Of a stretch of 64,000 bases of DNA, positions 51,577-60,324 are shown piece after piece. A program made the translations under genes and the position numbers. Under the pieces are notes generated by a model. It was not told the origin of the DNA, ran no database searches, and saw nothing but the letters and a program-made list of their open reading frames with translations. How positions within the stretch are numbered: the first letter of the stretch is position 1; every line of letters begins with the position of its first letter. Source of the stretch: Novosphingobium fuchskuhlense (GTDB lineage Bacteria; Pseudomonadota; Alphaproteobacteria; Sphingomonadales; Sphingomonadaceae). The stretch lies in contig NZ_KQ954245.1 of the NCBI RefSeq assembly GCF_001519075.1, forward strand, positions 124,001-188,000, in the 5' to 3' direction.

Positions 51577-52964
51577 TGATCCAGGAACGGCCCCCGAGCC
51601 CTGTAAAGGCGCTCCCCAAGCTCCTCATCGTCGAGGATGATCCGGGCCTGCAGGCGCAGCTGAAGTGGGCCTACGAGGACTTCGAGGTGTTTATCGCGGG
51701 CGACCGCCAGAGCGCGCTTGCGCTGCTGCGCGCAGAGGAACCGGCGGTGGTCACGCTCGACCTTGGCCTGCCGCCCGATCCCGACGGGACGAGCGAGGGC
51801 TTTGCCGTGCTCGACGCGATCATGGCGCTGAAGCCCGATACCAAGGTGATCGTCGCGAGCGGCCATGGCGCCCGCGAGAGCGCGCTGCGGGCGATCAGCC
51901 AGGGCGCCTATGATTTCTACGCCAAGCCCGTCGATATCGACGCGCTCGGCCTGATCGTGCGCCGTGCGCTCCATCTCCACCGGATCGAGGCGGAGAACCG
52001 CCAGCTTGCCGAGCGGGCGCCGGAAGACAACCGGGTGCTGGGCCGCATGATCACCGGCGCGCCGGAGATGGTGAAAGTGGCGCGCACGATCGAGCGGGTG
52101 GCGGGGACCAATGTCTCGGTCATGCTGCTGGGCGCGAGCGGCACCGGCAAGGAACTGCTGGCGCGCGGGCTCCATGAGGCGAGCCCCCGCCGACAGGGCG
52201 CCTTCGTGGCCATCAACTGCGCGGCGATCCCGGAAAACCTCCTCGAAAGCGAGCTGTTCGGCCACGAAAAGGGCGCGTTCACCGGTGCGGTGAAGACCAC
52301 CGAGGGCAAGATCGAGCAGGCGAGTGGCGGCACGCTGTTCCTCGACGAAGTGGGCGACATTCCCTTTCCGCTGCAGGTCAAGCTGCTGCGCTTCCTGCAG
52401 GAGCGCACGATCGAGCGCATCGGCGGGCGGCGCTCGATCGAGGTGGACACGCGGATTGTCTGTGCCACGCATCAGAACCTCGAGGCGATGATCACCGACG
52501 GGCGGTTCCGCGAGGACCTGTTCTACCGGCTTGCCGAGATCGTCGTGCGCATCCCGAGCCTGGCCGAACGGCCGGGCGATGCGGCGCTCCTCGCCAAGGT
52601 GTTCCTCACGCGCTTTGCCGCGGAGATGAACCCCTCGGTCAAGGGCTTTGCACCCGATGCGCTGGCTGCCATCGATGGCTGGACCTGGCCGGGCAACGTG
52701 CGCGAGCTCGAAAACCGGGTGAAGCGCGCGGTTATCATGGCCGATGGCAAGCTGGTGACGGCCTCCGACCTCGATCTTGCCGAACCGGGCGAGGACGAGG
52801 CCAATCCGCTCAACCTCAAGTCCGCGCGCGAGGTGACCGACCGCAAGATGATCCGCCATGCGCTCGCCCGCAGCGAAGGGAACATCTCCAATACCGCGCG
52901 CCTCCTGGGGATCAGCCGGCCCACGCTCTATGATCTCCTCAAGCAGTACGACCTTCAGCATTAG
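51573..52964 (+). CDS. prsR: PEP-CTERM-box response regulator PrsR (sigma-54 activator)
   Basis: 463 residues. Receiver domain with phospho-Asp in [12 protein letters not shown] and Lys in FYAKPVD. The AAA+ domain has the Walker A GASGTGKE, the sigma-54-contacting GAFTGA loop in [27 protein letters not shown] and [12 protein letters not shown]. The C-terminal Fis-type helix-turn-helix is [23 protein letters not shown]. It should activate RpoN promoters carrying PEP-CTERM boxes. Overlaps prsK by 4 bp and the next gene by 35 bp. Confidence 0.92.
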   Translation: MMIQERPPSPVKALPKLLIVEDDPGLQAQLKWAYEDFEVFIAGDRQSALALLRAEEPAVVTLDLGLPPDPDGTSEGFAVLDAIMALKPDTKVIVASGHGARESALRAISQGAYDFYAKPVDIDALGLIVRRALHLHRIEAENRQLAERAPEDNRVLGRMITGAPEMVKVARTIERVAGTNVSVMLLGASGTGKELLARGLHEASPRRQGAFVAINCAAIPENLLESELFGHEKGAFTGAVKTTEGKIEQASGGTLFLDEVGDIPFPLQVKLLRFLQERTIERIGGRRSIEVDTRIVCATHQNLEAMITDGRFREDLFYRLAEIVVRIPSLAERPGDAALLAKVFLTRFAAEMNPSVKGFAPDALAAIDGWTWPGNVRELENRVKRAVIMADGKLVTASDLDLAEPGEDEANPLNLKSAREVTDRKMIRHALARSEGNISNTARLLGISRPTLYDLLKQYDLQH

Positions 52965-54546
52965 GCGCCCGCTCGCCCTGACGCTCTCGGTATCGCTTGT
53001 CTTGCTGGCGCTGGCGGGACCGGCGGCGGGAGCTTCGCGGCTGGATACCTTGCGTGCCAAGGCGCAGGCCGCGATCGAGCGGCGCGATCCGGTCTCGGCA
53101 GAGGTCATGCTGCGCGCGGCCGTGCGCAGCGGCACCAGCGAAGACGCCCTTCGCGCGCACCTGGGGGAGGCTCTGCTCGCCCAGGGCGACCGGATTGAGG
53201 CGCGCAAGGTGCTGGAAGCCGGCGCTTTCGCGCCCGGTACCGAGTCGCTCGGATGGCGCGTCAGGGGCCAGATCGCGCTGGCGGAAGGCAATCTGCAGGC
53301 CGCCGCGAACGCATTCGATATGGCGCTGCGGTCGAATCCCGGCGATTCCGACTTGTGGGTCGCGATTGCCGCGCTGCGCTTTTCGGGCGGCGAGCAGCTC
53401 CAGTCGATCGAGGCGGCGGACCGCGCGGTGCAGCTCAATCCCCGCAACGCGCGGGCGCTGGCGTTCCGCGGCCTGCTGATCCGCGAACAATATGGCCTTG
53501 CCGCGGCCCTGCCGTGGTTCGAGGAAGGCCTCAAGGTGCAGCCGGACGATCCTGCGCTGCTGGGCGAATATGCCGCCACGCTGGGTGACATGGGCCAGTA
53601 TCGCGCCATGCTGATTGTCTGCCGCAAGCTGGCGCAGGTCGATCCGAAGAACCCGCGCCCGGCGTTCCTCCAAGCCGTTCTCGCCGCGCGGGCCGGAGAG
53701 ACCGACCTTGCCCGCACGATCCTCCAGCGCACCGGCGCGGCCTTTCGCGACATGCCGGCCGCGATCCTGCTGGCGGGTGTGCTCGAATACCGCGCCGGCA
53801 ACATCAACGTGGCGGTGGAGCAGTTCGACCGGCTGGTGCGGATGCAGCCCGACAACCTCGAGGCGCGGCAAATGCTGCTGCGCGCCCTGGCCCGGCAGGG
53901 CAGTGACCAACCGCTTGTGAGCCGCTTCGACGGCGATGCGCAGCAACCCTGGGCCACACCTTATACGCAGAAACTGGTCGGGCAGAGCTGGCAGCGGCTG
54001 GGGCAGAAGCAGCGGGCCGGTGCACTGCTGGCTCTGGCGGCGAAGCCGCACGCGCATGGCCCCGCGCCGCTGCTGACCGAATTCGGTTCCGCTGTGCTGG
54101 GAGCGACCTATACCGATGGGCCCAATCGCGCCCAGACGGCGGTGCCCTTTATCCGTGCGCTGCTGAAGGAAGGCCGCAAGGACGAGGCGCAGACCGCGGC
54201 CGACCGACTGCGCGATGCCAATCCCGGCGCCGCGGAGGCCCATCTGCTCGCCGGTGACGTGCGCATCATGCGTGGGGACGTGGCCGGGGCGCTGGCCGAT
54301 TACCAGAACGGCGCCGCGATCCGCTTCAACGAACCGGTGCTACGGCGCATGGATGCGGCGCTGCGCGCGCTGGGGCGCGTGCGCGACGCCGATAGCATGA
54401 CCTCGCGCTATCTCGCGCAGAATCCGCAGAGCCTTGTTGCCATGCAGCTCCTCGCGGCGGCCTGGGCGAGCGGGCCGCGCCGCGACGCCTGGACGGCGGT
54501 TTCCCGGGCGCTGGCCGCGCGCGGGCAACCGGTCTCGGCACGCTAG
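52930..54546 (+). CDS. Secreted TPR protein of the PrsK/PrsR operon
   Basis: 538 residues. A signal peptide covers about residues 1-34 (to PAAGA). The rest is alpha-helical repeats of TPR type, e.g. ALRAHLGEALLAQGD, AANAFDMALRSNPGD, ADRAVQLNPRNARALAFRG and FEEGLKVQPDDPALLGEYAATLGDMGQYR. It resembles the PrsT proteins of PEP-CTERM clusters but is clearly shorter than the usual 900 or so residues, so the name is withheld. The ATG at 52930 overlaps prsR by 35 bp. No later ATG keeps the whole signal peptide. Confidence 0.82.
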   Translation: MISSSSTTFSIRRPLALTLSVSLVLLALAGPAAGASRLDTLRAKAQAAIERRDPVSAEVMLRAAVRSGTSEDALRAHLGEALLAQGDRIEARKVLEAGAFAPGTESLGWRVRGQIALAEGNLQAAANAFDMALRSNPGDSDLWVAIAALRFSGGEQLQSIEAADRAVQLNPRNARALAFRGLLIREQYGLAAALPWFEEGLKVQPDDPALLGEYAATLGDMGQYRAMLIVCRKLAQVDPKNPRPAFLQAVLAARAGETDLARTILQRTGAAFRDMPAAILLAGVLEYRAGNINVAVEQFDRLVRMQPDNLEARQMLLRALARQGSDQPLVSRFDGDAQQPWATPYTQKLVGQSWQRLGQKQRAGALLALAAKPHAHGPAPLLTEFGSAVLGATYTDGPNRAQTAVPFIRALLKEGRKDEAQTAADRLRDANPGAAEAHLLAGDVRIMRGDVAGALADYQNGAAIRFNEPVLRRMDAALRALGRVRDADSMTSRYLAQNPQSLVAMQLLAAAWASGPRRDAWTAVSRALAARGQPVSAR

Positions 54547-54629
54547 GTCTCGACATTAAGTCTCGACAGAAAGGCCATCGCGCGGCAAACCGGCATTTCA
54601 ATTGATCGGTTAAAAATGCGGGGTGAGTG

Positions 54630-55697
54630 ATGGCTGGCGCGCTGGACGGTTTGACGGTTCTTGAATTCGCCGGGATCGGGCCCGGGCCTTTCGCGTGCAT
54701 GATGCTGGCCGACCATGGCGCCAAAGTCATCCGGATCGATCGTCCTGGCGGCGGCGGCCGCACGGGCGATGCCGGCAACCGCGACATCCTCAACCGCAAC
54801 CGCGTCCGGGTCGAGCTCGATCTGAAGGATCCCGCCGCGATCGCGCGCATCCGTGAACTGGTGAAGACCGCTGACGCGATCGTCGAGGGCTATCGCCCCG
54901 GCGTGATGGAGCGGCTGGGGCTGGGGCCGGACGTGCTGCTCGCCGACAATCCGCGCCTGGTCTATGGCCGCATGACTGGCTGGGGGCAGGAGGGGCCGAT
55001 GGCGCCGCTGGCGGGCCACGATATCAACTACATCGCACTCGCGGGCGCACTCCACACCTATGGCGAGGCCGGTGGCAAGCCGCAGTTTCCGGTGAATGCG
55101 GTCGGTGATTTCGGCGGCGGCGGCATGGTCATGGCGTTCGGCGTGCTGGCGGGCGTGCTATCGGCACAGCGCACCGGCAAGGGGCAGGTCATCGACTGCG
55201 CGATGGTCGATGGTGCGGCGATCCTTTCGGCGATGACCTGGACCTTCTTCGGCAACGGCCAGTGGAAGGACGAGCGCGGCACCAACCTGCTCGATGGCGG
55301 CGCGCATTTCTACGATACCTACGAGACCAGCGACGGCAAGTGGATCGCGCTGGGCTCGATCGAGCCCCAGTTCTACGCGCTGCTCATGGAAAAGAGCGGC
55401 CTCGGCGCTGATCCGGCTTTCGCCGCGCAGCACGACCGGTCGCAGTGGCCCGCATTGAAGACCAAGGTGGCCGCGCTGATCCAGACCAGGACGCGCGCCG
55501 AATGGGAAGCGATCATGGACGGCACGGACATCTGCTTCGCGCCGGTGCTCAGCCTCAAGGAAGCGCCGCACCACCCGCACAACGCGGCACGCGGCACTTT
55601 CGTCGAGGATGGCGGGATGACGATGCCGGCACCCGCGCCGCGCTTCACGGGCACGCCGGCGCCTGCGCCGAAGCTCGCCTCTGAGCCGCTGGACTAG
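54630..55697 (+). CDS. Alpha-methylacyl-CoA racemase-like CaiB/BaiF CoA transferase
   Basis: 355 residues. The family start is LDGLTVLEFAGIGPGPFACMMLADHGAKVIRIDRPGG. GHDINYIALAG supplies the catalytic His, and NAVGDFGGGGM supplies the Asp of racemases. It would racemise 2-methylacyl-CoA esters in branched-chain or steroid side-chain breakdown, or transfer CoA. No beta-oxidation genes are nearby. ATG 54630 is used, and a GTG 3 bp earlier is possible. Confidence 0.86.
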   Translation: MAGALDGLTVLEFAGIGPGPFACMMLADHGAKVIRIDRPGGGGRTGDAGNRDILNRNRVRVELDLKDPAAIARIRELVKTADAIVEGYRPGVMERLGLGPDVLLADNPRLVYGRMTGWGQEGPMAPLAGHDINYIALAGALHTYGEAGGKPQFPVNAVGDFGGGGMVMAFGVLAGVLSAQRTGKGQVIDCAMVDGAAILSAMTWTFFGNGQWKDERGTNLLDGGAHFYDTYETSDGKWIALGSIEPQFYALLMEKSGLGADPAFAAQHDRSQWPALKTKVAALIQTRTRAEWEAIMDGTDICFAPVLSLKEAPHHPHNAARGTFVEDGGMTMPAPAPRFTGTPAPAPKLASEPLD

Positions 55698-55704
55698 CCG
55701 GCCC

Positions 55705-56772
55705 TCAGTCCGCCCGCAGCGCGTCCTCGATCTCGCCGTCGGGGAAGCGGCGGTTGTGGCGGACGGACCACCACAGCGATAGGCCGATCAGCACCGCGCC
55801 GATCAGGCCCGTCACGGTTTCCGGAATCGCGATATGCGCCGAGATCAGCATGATCGCGGCGAGTGCGATGATCGCCCAGAACGCACCGTGCTCGAGATAG
55901 CGGTATTCCGCGAGGGTCCCGGTCCGCACCAGCAGCAGGGTCAGGGAACGCACGAACATCGCGCCGATCGACAGGCCAAGCGCGATCACGACCATGTTGT
56001 TGGACAGCGCGAAGGCTCCGATCACCCCGTCGAAACTGAACGATGCATCAAGCACATTGAGATAGAGGAAGCCGGCGAGGCCCGAGCGTACGACTTGCCC
56101 TGCCGCCTGCTGTGCTGCTTCGCGCATTTCGAGCAGGGTGCCGATCGCCTCGACCACGATGAAGGTCACGATGCCGAGCGCGCTGGCGCCGAGGAAGGTC
56201 AGGGCCTCGGCGGAAGGCAGCAGCAGCGAAACGCCGTAGACCGCCATGAGCAGGATTGCGATTTCGGCGGCCTTGATATCGGCAAAGCGCGCGAGGCGGC
56301 TCTCGAGCCAGGTGATCCAGTGCACGTCCTTCTCGCCGTCAAAGAAGAACGAGAGGCCGACCATCGCGAGGAAGGCGCCGCCAAACCCGGCGATGCCGAC
56401 ATGGGCGCTGGAGACGATCGCTTCATAGCGCGCGGGCTCGGTCAGCGAGATTCGCAGCGCCTCCATCGGGCCCATGCCGGCCGCAATGGCGACAATGGCC
56501 AGCGGGAACACGATCCGCATGCCGAAGACCGCGATCACCATGCCCCAGGTGAGGAAGCGGCGCTGCCACACCGCGTCCATCTCGCCCAGCACCGCCGCGT
56601 TGACCACGGCATTGTCGAACGAGAGCGAGATCTCGAGCACCGAGAGCATCACCACGATCCACAGCATCGCGAGTGTGGCGGGCACGGATGCAGTCTGGAA
56701 CCAGCCATAGGCGGCCGCCAGCGCAAGGCAGACAAGGGTGAAGGCGATCGAGCCGCCGAAATTCCTGAGCAA
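55705..56772 (-). CDS. DUF475 family membrane protein (TerC-like)
   Basis: 355 residues with about nine membrane helices. It has the two acidic repeats of TerC-like families, SLSFDNAVVNAAVL and DASFSFDGVIGAFAL, which face each other in the membrane and could bind metal ions. The TTG at 56772 (LLRNFGGSIAFTLVC) is chosen because it gives the family's usual N-terminus and length. ORF text further upstream runs into panB. Transport of Mn2+ or tellurite-type stress roles are suggested for relatives but unproved here. Confidence 0.8.
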   Translation of the reverse strand: MLRNFGGSIAFTLVCLALAAAYGWFQTASVPATLAMLWIVVMLSVLEISLSFDNAVVNAAVLGEMDAVWQRRFLTWGMVIAVFGMRIVFPLAIVAIAAGMGPMEALRISLTEPARYEAIVSSAHVGIAGFGGAFLAMVGLSFFFDGEKDVHWITWLESRLARFADIKAAEIAILLMAVYGVSLLLPSAEALTFLGASALGIVTFIVVEAIGTLLEMREAAQQAAGQVVRSGLAGFLYLNVLDASFSFDGVIGAFALSNNMVVIALGLSIGAMFVRSLTLLLVRTGTLAEYRYLEHGAFWAIIALAAIMLISAHIAIPETVTGLIGAVLIGLSLWWSVRHNRRFPDGEIEDALRAD

Positions 56773-56816
56773 GCGTTGGTCCCGTCCTGACCGCAGGATA
56801 GCGGTTGCCGACGGCC

Positions 56817-57686
56817 TTACTTCGGTTGGTAGGTCTGTTCCACCCCCGGAAAGGTGCGGGCGCGCACTTCGGCGGCATAGGTGGCGGCAGCGGCTGAAAT
56901 CGTCTCGGCCAGGTGCTCGTAGATCTTCACGAAGCGCGGCGTGCGCTCGAACATGCCGAGCATGTCGTCGGTCACCAGCACTTGCCCATCGCACTGCGCC
57001 GAAGCACCGATGCCGATGGTGGGGCAGGGGATGGCCTTCGTGATCGCGATCGCCAGCGGCTCGACCACGCCTTCGACGACGATGGCAAAGGCGCCCGCAT
57101 CGGCAATCGCGCGCGCGTCGCCCACGATCTTCTCCGCTTCCGCCGCGCTGCGCCCGCGCGCGTTGTAGCCGCCGAGCACATTGACCGCCTGCGGGGTGAG
57201 GCCGACGTGGCCCATCACCGGGATGCCGCGCTGGGTCAGAAACGCCACGGTCTCTGCCATCGCCGTCCCGCCTTCGAGCTTCACCGCATCGCAGCCGGTT
57301 TCCTTGAGCAGGCGCGATGCGCTCTCGAAGGCCTGCTGCGGCGACTGTTCGTAGGCCCCGAAGGGCATGTCGACAACGACCGCCGCGTGATACGAGCCGC
57401 GCACCACGGCCGCGCCGTGCGCGCTCATCATGTCGAGCGTGACGGGAACGCTTGAGGGCAGGCCATAGATCACTTGGCCGAGTGAATCGCCGACGAGCAG
57501 CAGGTCGCAGTGTGCATCGAGCAGTTGCGCCTGGCGCGCGGTGTAGGCTGTCAGCATGACAACCGGTTGCTCCGTCACCCCGTCCACCTTGCGCTGGCGG
57601 ATGCCGGGGATGTTGAGCCGCTTCATCGGCGCCGGGGTCGGGTGCGCGCGGCTCGTGGCGGTGTCGAGAACGTAAGTCGTGGACAT
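56817..57686 (-). CDS. panB: 3-methyl-2-oxobutanoate hydroxymethyltransferase
   Basis: 289 residues. First committed enzyme of pantothenate synthesis, transferring a hydroxymethyl group from 5,10-methylene-THF to 2-oxoisovalerate. Motifs are [14 protein letters not shown], the metal-site [26 protein letters not shown] and [20 protein letters not shown]. The length is normal. panC is not beside it. It precedes the DUF475 gene on the same strand with a 44-bp gap. Confidence 0.97.
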   Translation of the reverse strand: MSTTYVLDTATSRAHPTPAPMKRLNIPGIRQRKVDGVTEQPVVMLTAYTARQAQLLDAHCDLLLVGDSLGQVIYGLPSSVPVTLDMMSAHGAAVVRGSYHAAVVVDMPFGAYEQSPQQAFESASRLLKETGCDAVKLEGGTAMAETVAFLTQRGIPVMGHVGLTPQAVNVLGGYNARGRSAAEAEKIVGDARAIADAGAFAIVVEGVVEPLAIAITKAIPCPTIGIGASAQCDGQVLVTDDMLGMFERTPRFVKIYEHLAETISAAAATYAAEVRARTFPGVEQTYQPK

Positions 57687-57921
57687 GGCGAGGTTCCCTG
57701 TCGCTGGGCCCGTGCTTTTAGAACAATGCCAGAAAGCCGCAAGGCCGGGTCCGTTTCGGTCTGTTGCTGTCCCGCTGCAACGCACGTGTCTGGGGAAAAA
57801 GCGCTTTGCGGCGGCGGCCCTCGGCGCTAGCAATAAAAGTAGCAAACCTGGTGACGGCAGCTGCGCCCGCGCAATGGTTGGATGGGCGCAATCGGCTGAC
57901 GGACCAAGGCGGGAGAAATCA

Positions 57922-59442
57922 ATGTTCGGTCGCGTCAAACCTCTCGACGCCATTCTTGCAACTGCCGAGAAGAAATCGCTGCATCGCTCGCTCGGCGCGT
58001 TCCAACTGACCATGCTCGGCGTCGGCGCCGTCATCGGTACCGGCATCTTCGTGCTGACGGCCGAGGCGGCGCAGAAGGCGGGCCCCGGCATGATGATCAG
58101 CTTCGTCATCGCCGGCTTCGTCTGTGCGGTGGCCGCCCTGTGCTACGCCGAAATGGCCGCGATGGTGCCGGTCTCGGGCTCGGCCTATACCTACAGCTAC
58201 GCCGTGATGGGCGAACTGGTCGCGTGGATGGTCGGCTGGGCGCTGATCCTTGAATACGCGATCGCGGCCGGCGCGGTCTCGGTCGGTTGGTCGGGCTACA
58301 TGATCGGGTTCATCCAGCACAGTTTCCATATTACTGTTCCACTCGAATTCGTGCGCGGGCCGTTCGATGGCGGGTTGATCAACCTGCCGGCGATGGGAAT
58401 CGCGGCGGTGATCACGTGGCTGCTTGTGCTTGGCACCAAGGAAAGCGCCACGGTCAACGCGGTGCTGGTGGCAATCAAGATCGCGGCGCTTTCGATGTTC
58501 GTGGTACTGACCTTGCCGGTGATCCAGACGGGCAAGTTCGTGCCCTTCGCTCCGCTTGGTTTCACCGGCATTTCGGGCGCGGCGGCCTCGATCTTCTTTG
58601 CCTATGTGGGCTTCGATGCGGTCTCCACCGCAGCGGAGGAGACCAAGAACCCGCAGCGCAACATGCCGATCGGCCTCATTGGCAGCCTTGGCATCTGCAC
58701 CGTATTCTACATGCTGGTCGCCGCCGGCGTGATCGGCACCGTGGGCGCGCAGCCCATGTTCGGTCCGGCAGGCGAAGTGCTGTCGCCCGGCACGCCCGCA
58801 CTTTCCGCCGCCTGCGCCGCCGTTCAGGACAATGCGGTGGTCTGCTCGAAGGAAGCGCTTGCCTGGACCCTTCGGTCGGTCGGCTATCCCTTCGTCGGCT
58901 GGCTGGTCGGTGCCGCCGCCATTCTGGCGCTGCCCTCGGTGATCCTCATGATGATGTTCGGCCAGACCCGCATCTTCTTCGTGATGAGCCGCGATGGCCT
59001 GCTGCCCGAGTTCTTCTCGCGCATTCACCCCAAGTTCCGCACCCCGCACGTGATCACGATCCTCACCGGCGTGTTCGTGGCGCTGTTCGCCGCGTTCTTC
59101 CCGGTGGGCCTGCTGGCTGACGTCTCCAACTCGGGTACGCTGTTCGCCTTTGCCGCGGTTTCGATTGCGGTGCTGGTGCTGCGCCGGACCGATGCCAATC
59201 GGCACCGTCCGTTCCGCACGCCTGCCGTGGCGCTCGTCGCGCCGATCTCGATCGCGGGCTGCGTCTACCTGTTCTTCAGCCTCTCGCGCGAGACGATCCT
59301 GCTGTTCTTCGGCTGGGCGCTGGTCGGGCTGGTGATCTACTACACTTACAGCCGCAGCCGCAGCCATCTGGGCCGGGGTACCGTCGAAGTGCACGAGACG
59401 GACGCCGATATTCCGCCACAGTCGGTGCCGCCGGTCGTCTGA
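57922..59442 (+). CDS. APC-family amino acid permease (cationic amino acid transporter group)
   Basis: 506 residues with about 12 helices. The N-terminal [24 protein letters not shown] is the APC substrate/ion motif. Later segments are [25 protein letters not shown] and [19 protein letters not shown]. It would carry an amino acid into the cell by proton symport, and the substrate is unknown. ATG 57922 has GGGAGAAATC upstream. A 235-bp gap to divergent panB holds the promoters. A good terminator follows. Confidence 0.9.
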   Translation: MFGRVKPLDAILATAEKKSLHRSLGAFQLTMLGVGAVIGTGIFVLTAEAAQKAGPGMMISFVIAGFVCAVAALCYAEMAAMVPVSGSAYTYSYAVMGELVAWMVGWALILEYAIAAGAVSVGWSGYMIGFIQHSFHITVPLEFVRGPFDGGLINLPAMGIAAVITWLLVLGTKESATVNAVLVAIKIAALSMFVVLTLPVIQTGKFVPFAPLGFTGISGAAASIFFAYVGFDAVSTAAEETKNPQRNMPIGLIGSLGICTVFYMLVAAGVIGTVGAQPMFGPAGEVLSPGTPALSAACAAVQDNAVVCSKEALAWTLRSVGYPFVGWLVGAAAILALPSVILMMMFGQTRIFFVMSRDGLLPEFFSRIHPKFRTPHVITILTGVFVALFAAFFPVGLLADVSNSGTLFAFAAVSIAVLVLRRTDANRHRPFRTPAVALVAPISIAGCVYLFFSLSRETILLFFGWALVGLVIYYTYSRSRSHLGRGTVEVHETDADIPPQSVPPVV

Positions 59443-59467
59443 TCGCCGGATCCGCGCCATGCCAAGA

Positions 59468-59500
59468 GGGCCGCTTCCCCAGGAGGGAGGCGGCCCTTTT
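59468..59500 (+). terminator. Rho-independent terminator after the amino acid permease
   Basis: GGGCCGCTTCC pairs with GGGAGGCGGCCC around CCAGGA, followed by TTTT at 59497-59500. It starts 26 bp after the permease stop and ends 31 bp before the imuA promoter. Confidence 0.8.
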
Positions 59501-59531
59501 GCATGAAGGGGTAGGGCAGACGGGGAGATGC

Positions 59532-59559
59532 TTGCATGATGGAAGGATAAGAACATAAT
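59532..59559 (+). promoter_or_regulatory. Candidate sigma-70 promoter of imuA-imuB-dnaE2
   Basis: TTGCAT (59532-59537) and CATAAT (59554-59559) are 16 bp apart. The -10 box is inside the LexA box. The ATG at 59566 lies at the expected transcription start, so the message may be leaderless. Confidence 0.55.
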
Positions 59560-59565
59560 AGGAAC
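59551..59565. promoter_or_regulatory. LexA (SOS) box GAAC-N7-GAAC before imuA
   Basis: GAAC at 59551-59554 and at 59562-59565 with a 7-bp spacer is the alphaproteobacterial LexA consensus. It overlaps the -10 element and ends exactly at the imuA ATG. LexA bound here would block the whole mutasome operon until DNA damage. Confidence 0.88.
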
Positions 59566-60324
59566 ATGAACCGAATCGAAGCCTGTTCCAAAGTCCATGT
59601 TCTTTCGCCGCCGCTGCCTGCGGGATTGCGGCGCGGTGCTGTATCCAGTCTCTCCAAGTCCGCGCGCTGGCGGCCGGGGATCGCCGCCTCGTGCCGCCAC
59701 ACCGAAGTCTTCGCCGCCGGCGGGGAGGCGACCGGCGCCGCGCTCGCGTTGGCTCTGGCGCGCGATGCCCTTGGTGCCGATGCAGACGATCAGCGCCCCT
59801 GGCTCTGGGTGCAGGACAAGGCGGCGCTGCGCCTTTCCGGGCGGCCCTATCGCCCCGGCCTTCCCGAACATCTGCGCCACCGTCTGATCCACGTTGCCGC
59901 CGCGAACCCGGAGGACGCGCTCTTCGCGCTGGAAGAAGGGCTGCGCTGCCGCGACCTCGCCTTCGTGATCGGGGAGATCGCGGCTAACCCCCGCGCGCTC
60001 GATTTCACGGCCTCGCGCCGCCTCAGCCTCGCGGCGGAAAAGCATGGCACCGCGCTGTGGCTGGTGCGGCTGGACGCACGCAGTGATCTCGGCTCGGCGC
60101 GGATGCGCTGGCGCGCGGCTGCCGCCGCCTCGCCTCCGCCGCGCTGGAACCCGCAGGCGCCCGGCCGGCCGGCATGGCGCGCCGAGCTGTTTCGCGCCCA
60201 CACCTTTCAACCCGGATACTGGACCTTGCGCGATGACGGTACCCATCTCGCCGCAGCCCCTGTCGCGCCGGATCATGGCGATCTGGTGCATGGGATTGGC
60301 GCTCGATCGCTGGCGGCTGGCTGA
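59566..60324 (+). CDS. imuA: ImuA, SOS mutasome accessory protein
   Basis: 252 residues of the RecA/SulA-like ImuA group, without a recognisable Walker A loop. Conserved-looking segments are FAAGGEATGAALALALARDAL, GLPEHLRHRLIHVAA, ALFALEEGLRC and SLAAEKHGTALWLVRL. ImuA and ImuB act with DnaE2 in damage-induced mutagenesis. The ATG at 59566 has no ribosome-binding site but suits a leaderless message. A TTG at 59626 is an alternative start. Its last 92 bp overlap imuB. Confidence 0.88.
   Translation: MNRIEACSKVHVLSPPLPAGLRRGAVSSLSKSARWRPGIAASCRHTEVFAAGGEATGAALALALARDALGADADDQRPWLWVQDKAALRLSGRPYRPGLPEHLRHRLIHVAAANPEDALFALEEGLRCRDLAFVIGEIAANPRALDFTASRRLSLAAEKHGTALWLVRLDARSDLGSARMRWRAAAAASPPPRWNPQAPGRPAWRAELFRAHTFQPGYWTLRDDGTHLAAAPVAPDHGDLVHGIGARSLAAG

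Noticed and set aside
59585..59602. A second possible SOS box inside imuA (GTTC ... GTTC).
   Set aside because: The spacer is 10 bp, whereas the LexA consensus needs 7.
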